Position numbers and translations under genes: made by a program
The notes under the pieces: model-generated
Seen by the model: the letters and a program-made list of their open reading frames with translations, nothing else
Told to the model about the DNA's origin: nothing
The model's database searches: none
In this document: positions 19,272 through 27,816 of the stretch, piece by piece
How the letters are laid out: the number at the start of each line of letters is the position of its first letter
How positions within the stretch are numbered: position 1 is the stretch's first letter
NCBI GenBank assembly: GCA_021816465.1
Contig: JAKAYF010000002.1
Span: 1-63,520 of the forward strand
Source of the DNA: Nitrospirota bacterium
GTDB lineage: Bacteria > Nitrospirota > Leptospirillia > Leptospirillales > Leptospirillaceae
Length of the DNA stretch: 63,520 nucleotides
Direction of reading: 5' to 3'

Positions 19272-19973
19272 CTATTTGGAAGCCGATGTTTCCGTCTGAT
19301 CTCTGCCTTCCATAGCCAACCCGTTTTGAAGACCCATCTTATGGAATGAAGGTTTGACAAGCTTCGTCATATGGGTTGATCCATCCCCATGCACTTCAGG
19401 ATAAACACAATAGTTCGCCAAAATGGTTGCCTGGGTATCCTTGAAGAAATTCCCGTAGAATGGACCACCCGTCAATATCGTACCGGCTTTTATCATGAAC
19501 CCGCGATACATATCGATGTTGCGCTTGTAGATTTTTCCATTCTCGATATCAAAGTTTGGCTTTCCATCAACAATGCTGTTCTCATCCTGCTCAACCGTCC
19601 AGAGCCATTCCCTCACCCCTTGCAGATTGGTAAAAACAGCGGCTTCACGCGTCCATGGGTGCTGATTGATCGGCATAAAGTAAGGGTAAAGCTGATGAAG
19701 GCGCTCCTCAGCAAGCATCATCCGCTTCTCCCAGGAAGCCCGCCACGGAGAATAGTTCTTCGCCAAAACATTTTTTTCGGCAAGAACATCATCAAGCTCC
19801 TTGGCAAGGCCAGCATACTCGGTATAAATAACCTCCAGCTTTTTATGAACTGGCGCTACCGGATAATCCGGCTTTCCTGCCACAACCCATGCCCGGGCGT
19901 CCGTTGGCAGGAAGAAAAAACCTCCAAACAACTGAAAAACCAGAACAGACACAACCACTCTGAACATCTTCAT
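19272..19973 (-). CDS. Exported protein of unknown function
   Basis: 233-aa protein with an N-terminal signal peptide (MKMFRVVVSVLVFQLFGG to ARA) and no other hydrophobic segment, so it should be periplasmic or secreted. The mature part is rich in charged and aromatic residues, with a likely helical region at about 35-90; it holds a single cysteine (ANYC) late in the chain. No family is recognised. ATG at 19973 follows AAGGAG, which decides against the open frame from 19994. It is flanked by unrelated genes. Confidence 0.65.
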   Translation of the reverse strand: MKMFRVVVSVLVFQLFGGFFFLPTDARAWVVAGKPDYPVAPVHKKLEVIYTEYAGLAKELDDVLAEKNVLAKNYSPWRASWEKRMMLAEERLHQLYPYFMPINQHPWTREAAVFTNLQGVREWLWTVEQDENSIVDGKPNFDIENGKIYKRNIDMYRGFMIKAGTILTGGPFYGNFFKDTQATILANYCVYPEVHGDGSTHMTKLVKPSFHKMGLQNGLAMEGRDQTETSASK

Positions 19974-20040
19974 CTTGGCTCCTTCCGGTTCCATTGTCCA
20001 CGATCAATGCCAGACACAGGACACACCCAAAAAATCGGAC

Positions 20041-20568
20041 CTATTCGCCTTTCTCGGCACACTTGTCCATCTGGGGCACACGGGAAAACGCAGGCAAAAG
20101 CCGGTCATAAGTCATCAACAAGGATTCAGGCAACACTCGCACTTCATGGATGGAAGTCATAAAATTCGTATCGCCATCCCATCTTGGCAGGAGATGAGAA
20201 TGCAGATGTCCCGGGATCCCCGCACCTGCAGTACGCCCGATATTCACACCCATGTTGAAACCTGTCGGCTGATACTCCTCAAGGAGAATCCGTTCCGCAT
20301 GTTTTAAAAGGTACATCATCTCACTGAGTGTTGACTGGGACTGTTCGGAAAATGTTCCCGCATGATGATAGGGAACAACCATCAGGTGGCCGCTTGTATA
20401 GGGAAAAGCGTTTAGGACAACGTAACAGTCCTGCCCGGAGTAGAGGACAAGACGATCCCGTTCTACGCCGGACTTTCCGAGATCACACAAAATGCAGTCG
20501 CTCTTCGGAGTGACCTCACCATTTTTTTTAATATATTCCATTCTCCAAGGTGCGCTCAAGCCTTCCAT
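20041..20568 (-). CDS. HIT-family nucleotide hydrolase/phosphorylase
   Basis: Histidine-triad protein; members hydrolyse or phosphorolyse dinucleoside polyphosphates and related nucleotide adducts. The triad HLHSHLLPRW lies near residue 125, preceded by IPG. An N-terminal C-x2-C (CILCDL) is a zinc site seen in the Ap4A-phosphorylase-like HIT group. It is 175 aa from the ATG that overlaps tsaE; ATG at 20541 is an alternative, and neither has an ideal ribosome site. It lies in a minus-strand run with tsaE and a CBS protein. Confidence 0.85.
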   Translation of the reverse strand: MEGLSAPWRMEYIKKNGEVTPKSDCILCDLGKSGVERDRLVLYSGQDCYVVLNAFPYTSGHLMVVPYHHAGTFSEQSQSTLSEMMYLLKHAERILLEEYQPTGFNMGVNIGRTAGAGIPGHLHSHLLPRWDGDTNFMTSIHEVRVLPESLLMTYDRLLPAFSRVPQMDKCAEKGE

Positions 20569-21086
20569 CGCTTCCCGTCATTTAGAAAAAGGTTGATTCC
20601 GCGTTCAAGCCCAGAGACATCCCGAGAGAGGGAATCGACAATAAAAGAAAACCTCCTGCCAGGACATTCCAGATCACCCTCCCAGGAAAAGGAAAGATGG
20701 ATCGTCACAGCGAACAGGTCTCTCGCTTTAAGGGAGAGCCTTTCCCCCCATTCAACCAAGGCCAGCTTCTCTTGCGAACATTCTGTGAGGGCCCATTCAA
20801 ACTCCTCGGAGGCACTCCCTTTAAAGCGGTCAAGGTCACCATGAAACAGGGGGATCCGGCCACCCTCATAAAACTGCCACGTCAAAAAAGTTGGACTGGT
20901 TAACACCTCCCTGATTCCCAGAGATCTGGCCACTCCCTTACAAAAGCTGGTCTTTCCGATTCCAGTCGGACCGGACAGGAGTATCAGTGTTCCAGAAGAT
21001 GCATTGCTCCCGAAAAACTCTCCCAATTCCGACGTCTGGAACTCTGATGGAAGGATCCATACAGAAGAATCAGGTTGCTTCACCAT
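20556..21086 (-). CDS. tsaE: tRNA threonylcarbamoyladenosine biosynthesis ATPase TsaE
   Basis: P-loop ATPase needed, with TsaB and TsaD, to make the t6A modification of ANN-decoding tRNAs. Walker A reads SGPTGIGKTSF near residue 45, followed by the family segment LTSPTFLTWQFYEGG and the HGDLDR box. Typical TsaE proteins are about 150 aa; this one has 176 with a longer C-terminus. ATG at 21086 has no clear ribosome site; a TTG at 21104 behind GGGGAG is an alternative. It overlaps the CBS gene. Confidence 0.88.
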   Translation of the reverse strand: MVKQPDSSVWILPSEFQTSELGEFFGSNASSGTLILLSGPTGIGKTSFCKGVARSLGIREVLTSPTFLTWQFYEGGRIPLFHGDLDRFKGSASEEFEWALTECSQEKLALVEWGERLSLKARDLFAVTIHLSFSWEGDLECPGRRFSFIVDSLSRDVSGLERGINLFLNDGKRWKA

Positions 21087-21528
21087 CTGCCATGGCCCGA
21101 ACAAGATCTCCCCTACCTATGACTCCGACAAGCTTCCCTTTTTCAAGAACCGGCAGAATATCGACCCCTGTTTTCTCGAAAACCCCGGCCAGGTCCGCAA
21201 TCTGGGCTTCCGGGGATACAGTGGGTGGATTGTGTTGATAGATGTCCCTGACCTGGGTTGCAGCAAGACGCTCGATCTCTTTTTTTAAATGGGAGGGAGG
21301 CTCCAGAAAAAGCCATGCATCGAACAATGAAATAACTGTCGGGATATGAAGTGGTTTCTCATGATGGATCAGATCATGTTCTCCCACAACACCCAGAAAT
21401 TCTCCTGGTACGTTCGAGACCACTACCCCGTTGATCCGGTTCAGGACAAGAAGGTCCGCCAGCTCCCTCAGGGAAGCTTCCGGAGAAATCGAAATCACAC
21501 TGCGAGACATCAAATCCTTTGCGGTCAA
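21070..21528 (-). CDS. CBS-domain pair protein
   Basis: 152-aa protein made of two CBS motifs (about residues 1-60 and 85-145), a module that binds adenosyl nucleotides and often regulates enzymes or transporters. The first begins KDLMSRSVISISPEASL, the second has GVDILPVLEKGKLVGVIGRGDL. No effector domain is attached. The start is TTG at 21528, six bases after a perfect AGGAGG. The target is unknown. Confidence 0.8.
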   Translation of the reverse strand: MTAKDLMSRSVISISPEASLRELADLLVLNRINGVVVSNVPGEFLGVVGEHDLIHHEKPLHIPTVISLFDAWLFLEPPSHLKKEIERLAATQVRDIYQHNPPTVSPEAQIADLAGVFEKTGVDILPVLEKGKLVGVIGRGDLVRAMADGEAT

Positions 21529-21644
21529 AGTGAACCTCCTCAATTTCCTGAAAATGTTTGTTTAAAATCATACTACACCAAGGCCGCATTCTTTTCCATT
21601 GAGACCGTCCGGTCAAAGAGTCACCCTTCCGGGCATGACTTCCG

Positions 21645-22880
21645 TCAGAAGCCCCTCTTTTTCGCATATATCGCATAGATTGCAAGGGCAAAGAGCAAAG
21701 GAATGATCAGAGTGACTTCAACTGCAACGGAAAGCCCCCATTGCTGGGAAACCTCTCCAATAATGGAGGGGGAAAGGAGGTCGCCAAGAAGATGAGATAC
21801 AAAAAGACTCATTCCGATCAAGACTGCTGGAGAGACCTGGGCATCACGAGAAAGAAGAATCCAGTTCAACGGCACAAAAACAAGAAATATTCCGGAGATG
21901 GCAAGAAGCAATCCTGCGCCACAAACAAACAGAGAGTTTCCGGCAATAACAACCAGGACCCCCAGCAAAGATGCGCCCAAACCCAAAAGGGTGGGTCCAT
22001 GAAATGGCCTATCCGGATGAATCCTGATTTCCCTGTCCAGCAACTTCCCTCCTCCAAGCATCCCGGTGATTCCTCCAACCAAAAGCATCCCACCGGTCAA
22101 GGACTCAATCGAGGTGACAGGAAACATCTTCACCCTGATAAAATAAAAAGTCATCCAGGCAGCCATCCCGCCAAGAACAAAGGTCACAAGCGTCTGCACC
22201 TGAAAACTCATCATGACCATTGCCCTGTCTTCCATGGAAAACCTTTTCAGAAACCCCCTCCACGAGAAAAGATCTTTTTGCAAAGGAGACTGATAAAAAG
22301 AATCAGGAAAGTGGCTCCCTTTCCTCATGATAAAGATCCATGCAAATAGGAATCCGGGAAGAACAGGAATCATGAGGATCTGTTCCACGCTCAGTCTCGA
22401 AAGAAAGGCACCTCCCAGCAAAAAGCCCATTGCCGAACCCAGAGGGATCGCAAGGTAAAACCACCCAAGCCTTGCTCCTTTCGAAGAAGAGACAAGATTG
22501 TAGAGGTAGACAGGTCCCAGTGTTGACAGAACCGCCTCACCGAAGCCGGTGAGGAATCTTCCCAGGAAAAGCATCCACCTGAACTCAGCCAGGGCGGCAA
22601 CAAGCATCCCGATCGAAAAAAGCAGAATACCTCCACCAAGCATCTTTTCCATTTTAAACCTCGTTCCCCAAAAACCGGCAACAGGGGCTGCGGCAAGATA
22701 GGCAAAAGTAAAGGAGGAGGAAAGAAGACCAATAACAGGATCACTGAGTTGGTAGAGGTTTTTCATCGCAGGAAGAAGGGAAAGAAAGAGTTGCCTGTCA
22801 AGATAATTCAGGCAATTCGACAAAAAAAGGAGGATAAGCAAGGAATCTTCAGACCGAAGGGGGAAGAATCGGCTCTGCAT
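21645..22880 (-). CDS. Major facilitator superfamily transporter
   Basis: 411-aa integral membrane protein with about 12 helices. The first helix holds LNYLDRQLF, a motif of the spinster-like/sugar-phosphate-like MFS groups, and the loop after helix 2 reads GFWGTRFKMEK in place of the usual GxLaDRfGrR. Substrate unknown. It overlaps the DUF2127 gene by 32 bp and is followed after about 115 bp by the CBS gene. Confidence 0.82.
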   Translation of the reverse strand: MQSRFFPLRSEDSLLILLFLSNCLNYLDRQLFLSLLPAMKNLYQLSDPVIGLLSSSFTFAYLAAAPVAGFWGTRFKMEKMLGGGILLFSIGMLVAALAEFRWMLFLGRFLTGFGEAVLSTLGPVYLYNLVSSSKGARLGWFYLAIPLGSAMGFLLGGAFLSRLSVEQILMIPVLPGFLFAWIFIMRKGSHFPDSFYQSPLQKDLFSWRGFLKRFSMEDRAMVMMSFQVQTLVTFVLGGMAAWMTFYFIRVKMFPVTSIESLTGGMLLVGGITGMLGGGKLLDREIRIHPDRPFHGPTLLGLGASLLGVLVVIAGNSLFVCGAGLLLAISGIFLVFVPLNWILLSRDAQVSPAVLIGMSLFVSHLLGDLLSPSIIGEVSQQWGLSVAVEVTLIIPLLFALAIYAIYAKKRGF

Positions 22881-23349
22881 CCTTCGACATCGAATGAAAA
22901 AGGGAACGATTCTTCAGCAGATACCAAACAATCAGGATATTGACACAAAAAGCGGCTAGGCGAAATAGGGAAAACTTCTGGTCGATCGCGTAAACTTCAA
23001 ATGGAATCAACGCAGATATTTCAATAATGGTCATATATTCGGCCCACCGGAATCTCCGGTGCAAACCCCATGCAACAATGTAGTTCAGCACTCCGTAACA
23101 GACGATCAGGAAGGATGCAACCTTAAGGGCTACAGGATTGATTCTTCCGGAAGCATGAATAAGATAGTCCAGCCAGGGACTGTCAACTTCTATGTGCAGA
23201 GTCATACCCACCTTCTGGACAAGGCTTGACAAATCCAGCGGGACAAGGGACAGTCCACCGATTCCGAGTGCCAATACCAGAGAACCCTTAGCAACGCGCT
23301 CTGCAATGATGTATTTTAAGAATAGGGGGGATGAGGACTTGATCAGCAT
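22849..23349 (-). CDS. DUF2127-family membrane protein
   Basis: 166-aa membrane protein with four predicted helices, starting near LKYIIAERVAKGSLVLALGIG. The pattern of an N-terminal helix, a soluble stretch and three C-terminal helices with LHRRFRWAEYMTIIE fits DUF2127. Function unknown. The start codon overlaps that of the plus-strand gene at 23348, so the two are divergently read from overlapping ATGs. No clear ribosome site is seen. Confidence 0.68.
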   Translation of the reverse strand: MLIKSSSPLFLKYIIAERVAKGSLVLALGIGGLSLVPLDLSSLVQKVGMTLHIEVDSPWLDYLIHASGRINPVALKVASFLIVCYGVLNYIVAWGLHRRFRWAEYMTIIEISALIPFEVYAIDQKFSLFRLAAFCVNILIVWYLLKNRSLFHSMSKDAEPILPPSV

Positions 23350-23764
23350 GGAAGCATTCTATCAAAGGGTCAGCAACCTGTCGAATCAGTTTGCCCTGAA
23401 AAAAATGACCCTCATGACATTCGCAGTTCTGTCAATGCTTCTGATGAACAAAACAGTCGGACATGCAAACTCTTCACAAAAAGAACTTCGCATTGTATGG
23501 CCCGCACCGGCAAAGAATAATACAAAAATGACCATCCAGGTGTTTTTCCCCCAATCTCCTGTCAATGATCAGTTTTATCGCATGGAAGTTGACATTGATG
23601 GAAAAGCGGTTGCAATATCCGACATATCGAGGACAAAAAAAGCATCGATAGACCTTCCGCCTTTAACCATTGGGATCCACTCAGTCAAGCTTCTCTGGCT
23701 GAACCCTCCAAAAGGCCAGAAAAGCGATTATGAGGGGTCGGTCAAGGTTCTTCCCGGACAATAA
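23348..23764 (+). CDS. Small exported protein of unknown function
   Basis: 138 aa. An N-terminal basic stretch ending ALKK leads into the hydrophobic MTLMTFAVLSMLLM and a likely cleavage site after GHA. The mature part looks like a beta-sandwich domain (short alternating strands, PPLTIGIHSVKLLWLNPP). No family is recognised. ATG at 23348 is chosen so that the KK precedes the hydrophobic core; ATG at 23405 is possible. It heads a three-gene group with a lipoprotein and a cytochrome c. Confidence 0.5.
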   Translation: MEAFYQRVSNLSNQFALKKMTLMTFAVLSMLLMNKTVGHANSSQKELRIVWPAPAKNNTKMTIQVFFPQSPVNDQFYRMEVDIDGKAVAISDISRTKKASIDLPPLTIGIHSVKLLWLNPPKGQKSDYEGSVKVLPGQ

Positions 23765-23783
23765 AAACGAAGGAAAATCATCC

Positions 23784-24404
23784 ATGAGAAAAAGAACACT
23801 GGTCGGTTTTTTTGCATTTGGCACAATAGCCCTGCTGGCAGGATGCGCAAACTCTCTGGAACCTCCGGTAATCGTTGGAGGGCTTAAATTTCCCAAATCC
23901 CCTCCCCCTGACAATACCTCCCAGGGCATCTCTGTCTGGCTCCTTCCCGTAACGGACACTGGTAACGGAAAAAGACTCGGAACCCTCTTCCATGCTCTCG
24001 GGAGCAGGTCCCACTTGCTTGTCAGGGAGTCCCTCTCTCAAAGCATCCAGAAAAAAATCGAGCAGGACCTTGTTGACGAGGGATTCTCGGTACAAATGGC
24101 CAAAACATCAAACCACCCTTTGACCGTTTCTGTTTCCATTGAAAAGATCGAAGACAGGGTTTCGGCTGCACCACTCAACGTCCGCCAAAAGGCAGTTGTC
24201 ATTTTAAGCTACAAGATCATTACACGATCATCCGATGGCACGACCCGGTCAATGTCGGGAACAATAACCCGACATCAGTCGCCGACACCGGATGCGCTCT
24301 TCCATCGCAGCACCCCTCCGTCACTCATTGGATCGATGGTCGATGATGAAATCAGACACGAACTTATTCCAATGATTCTCCGGACAGGAAAGGAGTCTTC
24401 ATGA
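23784..24404 (+). CDS. Predicted lipoprotein
   Basis: 206 aa. The lipobox LLAGC follows a short signal peptide at residues 1-21, so the protein is probably lipid-anchored. The mature domain includes VWLLPVTDTG and later VSVSIEKIED with RQKAVVILSYKI, similar in layout to outer-membrane-associated lipoproteins such as the LptE or YajG type, but I cannot assign it. ATG at 23784 is preceded by AAGGA. It overlaps the next gene by 4 bp. Confidence 0.62.
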   Translation: MRKRTLVGFFAFGTIALLAGCANSLEPPVIVGGLKFPKSPPPDNTSQGISVWLLPVTDTGNGKRLGTLFHALGSRSHLLVRESLSQSIQKKIEQDLVDEGFSVQMAKTSNHPLTVSVSIEKIEDRVSAAPLNVRQKAVVILSYKIITRSSDGTTRSMSGTITRHQSPTPDALFHRSTPPSLIGSMVDDEIRHELIPMILRTGKESS

Positions 24405-24754
24405 GCCCGATTACCCCTCCCATGAAGAACTCGACAGCAATTGGACTGACAGCTCTTTTCGCATTGGTAGCCTTTGGTATTCTCATCTCGCTTCCGGAAA
24501 AAAAAGTTGCAAGGGAGAGCTCACAGGACCTTTCAAGAGTTTTTCCCCTTGCATCCGGAAAAACACTTTTTGAGGAATCATGCGTGCAATGCCATACTCT
24601 TCCTGTTTTCAGCACACATACCCCAGACCAATGGAAAGTCCTTGTCAAAAAAATGAACCGCTATATGGAACAAACTGGAAAAAAATACCTTTCCGCTGAC
24701 GAGACAGACGCCGTTACCAGCTATATTCTGTCGAACATCTCAACGAAGCACTGA
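24401..24754 (+). CDS. Membrane-anchored monoheme cytochrome c
   Basis: 117-aa electron carrier with one N-terminal helix (about residues 12-31) and a single heme site CVQCH near residue 61. A class I cytochrome layout follows, with M-N-R-Y-M as likely sixth-ligand region and a C-terminal helix AVTSYILSNIS. It would face the periplasm. The start overlaps the lipoprotein stop (ATGA), which suggests joint expression. Partner unknown. Confidence 0.8.
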   Translation: MSPITPPMKNSTAIGLTALFALVAFGILISLPEKKVARESSQDLSRVFPLASGKTLFEESCVQCHTLPVFSTHTPDQWKVLVKKMNRYMEQTGKKYLSADETDAVTSYILSNISTKH

Positions 24755-24755
24755 A

Positions 24756-25886
24756 TCACCCAAACAAACCAGGATCTCCCCGGTCCGGCACCAGAAGAGG
24801 GAGAAGGGATTCCCGAGGGAATCCCTTCATTGCCTTCTTGGGTCCGATTCCCTTTGAAGTCAGCAATACCTTGAAGACTCTCCCCATCTGAAGGGGATGA
24901 AAAAGCGTCGACGCCGCAATAACTTCTTCCTTGCTTAATTGATTCTCCTGAAGGACCTGGTCAATCCCAAGCGCAATAAGGTAGGACATCTGGTCGCTAT
25001 ACCCCTCAAACCGATGCCCCAACTCAACAAGGCGCTTCATAACCCCGCTGAAATCGACATGTGCAGTAAGGTCGATGCTTCCTGCCGGATGATCGAAGAC
25101 CTGGTCGATCAACTGGTGGTCCTTGAATCCCCTGATCGTTCCACGACTCCTTCTCTGTGAGTATTTTTCGGAAGCGCTGTCCCCGTAATCGATCCATAGC
25201 ATAAAACCCCGGTCCAGAATGGAATCGAGCTTACCCAGAACAGAAATGGCATCAATCGAAATGTCCGTTTCGCACCCTTCCGGCAACTCGACACCGATCC
25301 AGTCAAGGTAGTTGACGATATCCCGATTGACAAGAGGCTCATAAGAATGTCCAAGAACCCTGTCCGCGTCGACCTCGACATAAACCTCCTCCAGCCCACC
25401 TCCTGCCATCCTGATCCAGTGGGCAGGAAGAGCATCAAGGAATTCATTTCCAAGAATAACTCCATCGACCTTCTCCACCGGAAGGCTATTCATCTCCATC
25501 CAGACGGGAGCATTTTTCAAAGACAGGCTTGACAGCCTCTTGAATTGCTGCTGCCTTAAAAATGGGCTTGTCTCGATCATCATGGGACAAACCCGTTCAA
25601 AAAGATGAGGATGGAGCAGTTTTATGCAGGTGAGAACTGAACGCATCATCGTCCCATTGCCGGGCCCTGCCTCAATCAGATAAAATTTCTCCGGATTTCC
25701 GAGATAATCATCAAGCTCTATGATCTGTTCCGATATAAGGAGAGAGAAAACGGGACTGACCTCAGGAGCAGTGATAAAGTCACTCCCGGACAAACCGATT
25801 TTAGCCCGACACGTGTAGTACCCTATATCCGGATCAAAAAGGGACCATTCCATATAGTCCCGAAAAGCCATCGTCCTAATAGCCAT
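24756..25886 (-). CDS. SAM-dependent methyltransferase, MidA/NDUFAF7 family
   Basis: 376-aa protein of COG1565. The SAM site reads EAGPGNGTMMRSVL near residue 75, and the N-terminus has the family segment SLFDPDIGYYT. The mitochondrial relative NDUFAF7 methylates an arginine of complex I; the bacterial role is not settled. ATG at 25886 has GGAG nine bases ahead. The frame is open up to 25913, where it would start on TTG. It converges with the cytochrome gene and diverges from the YHS-like gene. Confidence 0.82.
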   Translation of the reverse strand: MAIRTMAFRDYMEWSLFDPDIGYYTCRAKIGLSGSDFITAPEVSPVFSLLISEQIIELDDYLGNPEKFYLIEAGPGNGTMMRSVLTCIKLLHPHLFERVCPMMIETSPFLRQQQFKRLSSLSLKNAPVWMEMNSLPVEKVDGVILGNEFLDALPAHWIRMAGGGLEEVYVEVDADRVLGHSYEPLVNRDIVNYLDWIGVELPEGCETDISIDAISVLGKLDSILDRGFMLWIDYGDSASEKYSQRRSRGTIRGFKDHQLIDQVFDHPAGSIDLTAHVDFSGVMKRLVELGHRFEGYSDQMSYLIALGIDQVLQENQLSKEEVIAASTLFHPLQMGRVFKVLLTSKGIGPKKAMKGFPRESLLPLLVPDRGDPGLFG

Positions 25887-25912
25887 ATTTTCCGGCTCCA
25901 TAGAGAGGTTCA

Positions 25913-26158
25913 ATGCTTCTTATACGATTATTATTTTTTCTCATGCTCATTCCTGGAATACTGATTCTTCTAAAATTTCTGCGCCCGGGAACCGCACACA
26001 AGACTCCGACATTACAATCTGCCGCACTCCAGAGAGATCCTGTTTGCGGAACTTTTGTCGACCCGGAAGCCCCATCGACACTGAAGGCGAAGTCTGAAAA
26101 CGGCACACTCTACTTTTGCAGTTCCGATTGCCAGGAAAAGTATACAAGGAGCCATTGA
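25913..26158 (+). CDS. Membrane-anchored YHS/TRASH-like metal-binding protein
   Basis: 81 aa: one N-terminal helix, then a small domain with DPVCGTFVDP and YFCSSDCQEKY. The three cysteines fit the TRASH/YHS pattern that binds heavy-metal ions, as in the PP0621 type of small proteins. It would hang from the inner membrane. It is followed after 2 bp by the glycerate kinase gene, whose ribosome site lies inside it. Confidence 0.7.
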   Translation: MLLIRLLFFLMLIPGILILLKFLRPGTAHKTPTLQSAALQRDPVCGTFVDPEAPSTLKAKSENGTLYFCSSDCQEKYTRSH

Positions 26159-26160
26159 GT

Positions 26161-27429
26161 TTGAATGAAGAGCAGTACGCGAAGCATTCGAGACAGTCCA
26201 TCAATAAAATCCTTAAAGCTCTTTCACCAAAAGAGCTCATCTCCCAGGAGATTCCATCCCGACCAGAAGAACTTGGACTGAGAGACCCTCTTTTTCTGCT
26301 GTCAATCGGGAAAGCCGCCGCAGAAATGACCGAGGCGATTTCCGGTCGATGGCGAATACCTGCTGAAAAGACTTTAACATTAATTCCACAGGGATCTGTA
26401 CCACCGAAAAACTATCCAGCCCTCACCGGTGAACACCCTTTCCCCGGACCTTTGAGCATTGAATCCACAAAAATTGTTCTGGAAAAGATCTCATCACTTC
26501 CCACAAGAACAGCTCTCATTGCGGCGATTTCCGGAGGAACATCAAGCCTGCTTGCGGCACCAGTCAGTCCAATCACCCTGGAGAAAAAAGTTCAAGTCAT
26601 TGGTTCATTGATGAAAAAAGGCCTGCCGATTGAAGAGATCAACCAAGTCAGGACAGCTCTCTCCAGTGTCAAGGGCGGAAAGCTTCTGGACTTTTTCCAT
26701 GGATCAGAATCATTAACCATAATTCTCTCGGACACTCCGGGTATGCCATCCTATATGGTCGGATCAGGACCGACCATCCCCTCCGACTTGGGAAACAGAG
26801 CCACTGCAAGCAATATCCTGAAATCGCTTGATATCGACTGCAAGATCCCAAACCCATCCCGAAGAGTTGCCTCTGCCAGAAACACTTCTCTCCTGCTCCA
26901 TGAACCGATTGTGATCGGAGACTCCCGAACAGCCATTTTGAGATCCAGCGGGATCCTTGTGGTGCCCAATACAGACATCCATATCTGGTCAGATAAAATA
27001 AAGGGCGAGGCACAGACTGTCGGCATAACACTTGCGTCTCTCATGCTTTACGACAGACGACCCTCTGGAAACAATCAACTTTTTATCGGATCAGGAGAGA
27101 CAACTGTCTCGATAGGAACAAGTAACGGAGAGGGTGGACGAACGCTCGAACTTGCATTGTCAATCGCCCAAACACTCCATGACGGAGGGCTCCATTCATT
27201 TGTTGTCGGAGCATTGGCAACAGATGGAATCGACGGCAACTCAGGACTTGCAGGATGTATCATTCCCGGATCCGGATTCGGAAAACTAAAACAATTCCAT
27301 ATACAAAATGCATTAAGAAGTCATAATACAAAGCCTGTTGTTCAAAAAACAGGGTGGGCGATCAAAACCGGAGCGACCGGAACCAATCTGAATGACCTTT
27401 TTTGGGTCTTCTTGCCTGAAAATGCTTAG
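26161..27429 (+). CDS. Glycerate 2-kinase (GckA/TtuD family)
   Basis: 422-aa cytoplasmic kinase that phosphorylates glycerate, here probably for recycling photorespiration-like or serine-pathway glycerate. The N-terminal MOFRL-associated domain has SIGKAA and GEHPFPG; the central ISGGTSSLLA is the nucleotide loop; the C-terminal MOFRL domain holds GALATDGIDGNS. The start is TTG at 26161, nine bases after AAGGAG; the frame upstream overlaps the YHS-like gene and lacks similarity. Confidence 0.85.
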   Translation: MNEEQYAKHSRQSINKILKALSPKELISQEIPSRPEELGLRDPLFLLSIGKAAAEMTEAISGRWRIPAEKTLTLIPQGSVPPKNYPALTGEHPFPGPLSIESTKIVLEKISSLPTRTALIAAISGGTSSLLAAPVSPITLEKKVQVIGSLMKKGLPIEEINQVRTALSSVKGGKLLDFFHGSESLTIILSDTPGMPSYMVGSGPTIPSDLGNRATASNILKSLDIDCKIPNPSRRVASARNTSLLLHEPIVIGDSRTAILRSSGILVVPNTDIHIWSDKIKGEAQTVGITLASLMLYDRRPSGNNQLFIGSGETTVSIGTSNGEGGRTLELALSIAQTLHDGGLHSFVVGALATDGIDGNSGLAGCIIPGSGFGKLKQFHIQNALRSHNTKPVVQKTGWAIKTGATGTNLNDLFWVFLPENA

Positions 27430-27441
27430 AAAGGAGCAGCA

Positions 27442-27816
27442 ATGAATCAGAGAAAACTGGGTTACAAAACGGCTATCCTCGTAGCCGCTGCCGCCGGATT
27501 CATTATCGCAACAGGAAGTAGCGCCGCGTTCGGAGCTGATGGGGAATATCCTGTTGCATACTGGGGACAAACCCATCGGCATTTTGCCCTTCAGATCTAC
27601 CACGCCCTGACACCGGCTCAACTCAGGGAGATTTGCACCCATCCCGCGTCAACAAAAGACCTGATCAAATCCCCTTCACTAAAAACAGCATGGGAGCAGT
27701 TTCATCAAAAAAAAAGGGCGGCTTTTTGTAAAAGCCACCCCGAAAAAACATGGAAATTGCTGGGAGAATCGCCCTACTTCATGCTCCCCCCACCAAGAGA
27801 GGGAGACCAGAAATAA
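27442..27816 (+). CDS. Small exported protein of unknown function
   Basis: 124 aa with a clear signal peptide (AILVAAAAGFIIATG, cleavage near AFGA). The mature 90 residues contain WGQTHRHFALQIYHAL and two cysteines (REICTHP and AAFCKSHPE), which could form a disulfide. No family is recognised. AAGGAG precedes the ATG. Its last 43 bp overlap the converging sppA gene. Confidence 0.55.
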   Translation: MNQRKLGYKTAILVAAAAGFIIATGSSAAFGADGEYPVAYWGQTHRHFALQIYHALTPAQLREICTHPASTKDLIKSPSLKTAWEQFHQKKRAAFCKSHPEKTWKLLGESPYFMLPPPREGDQK

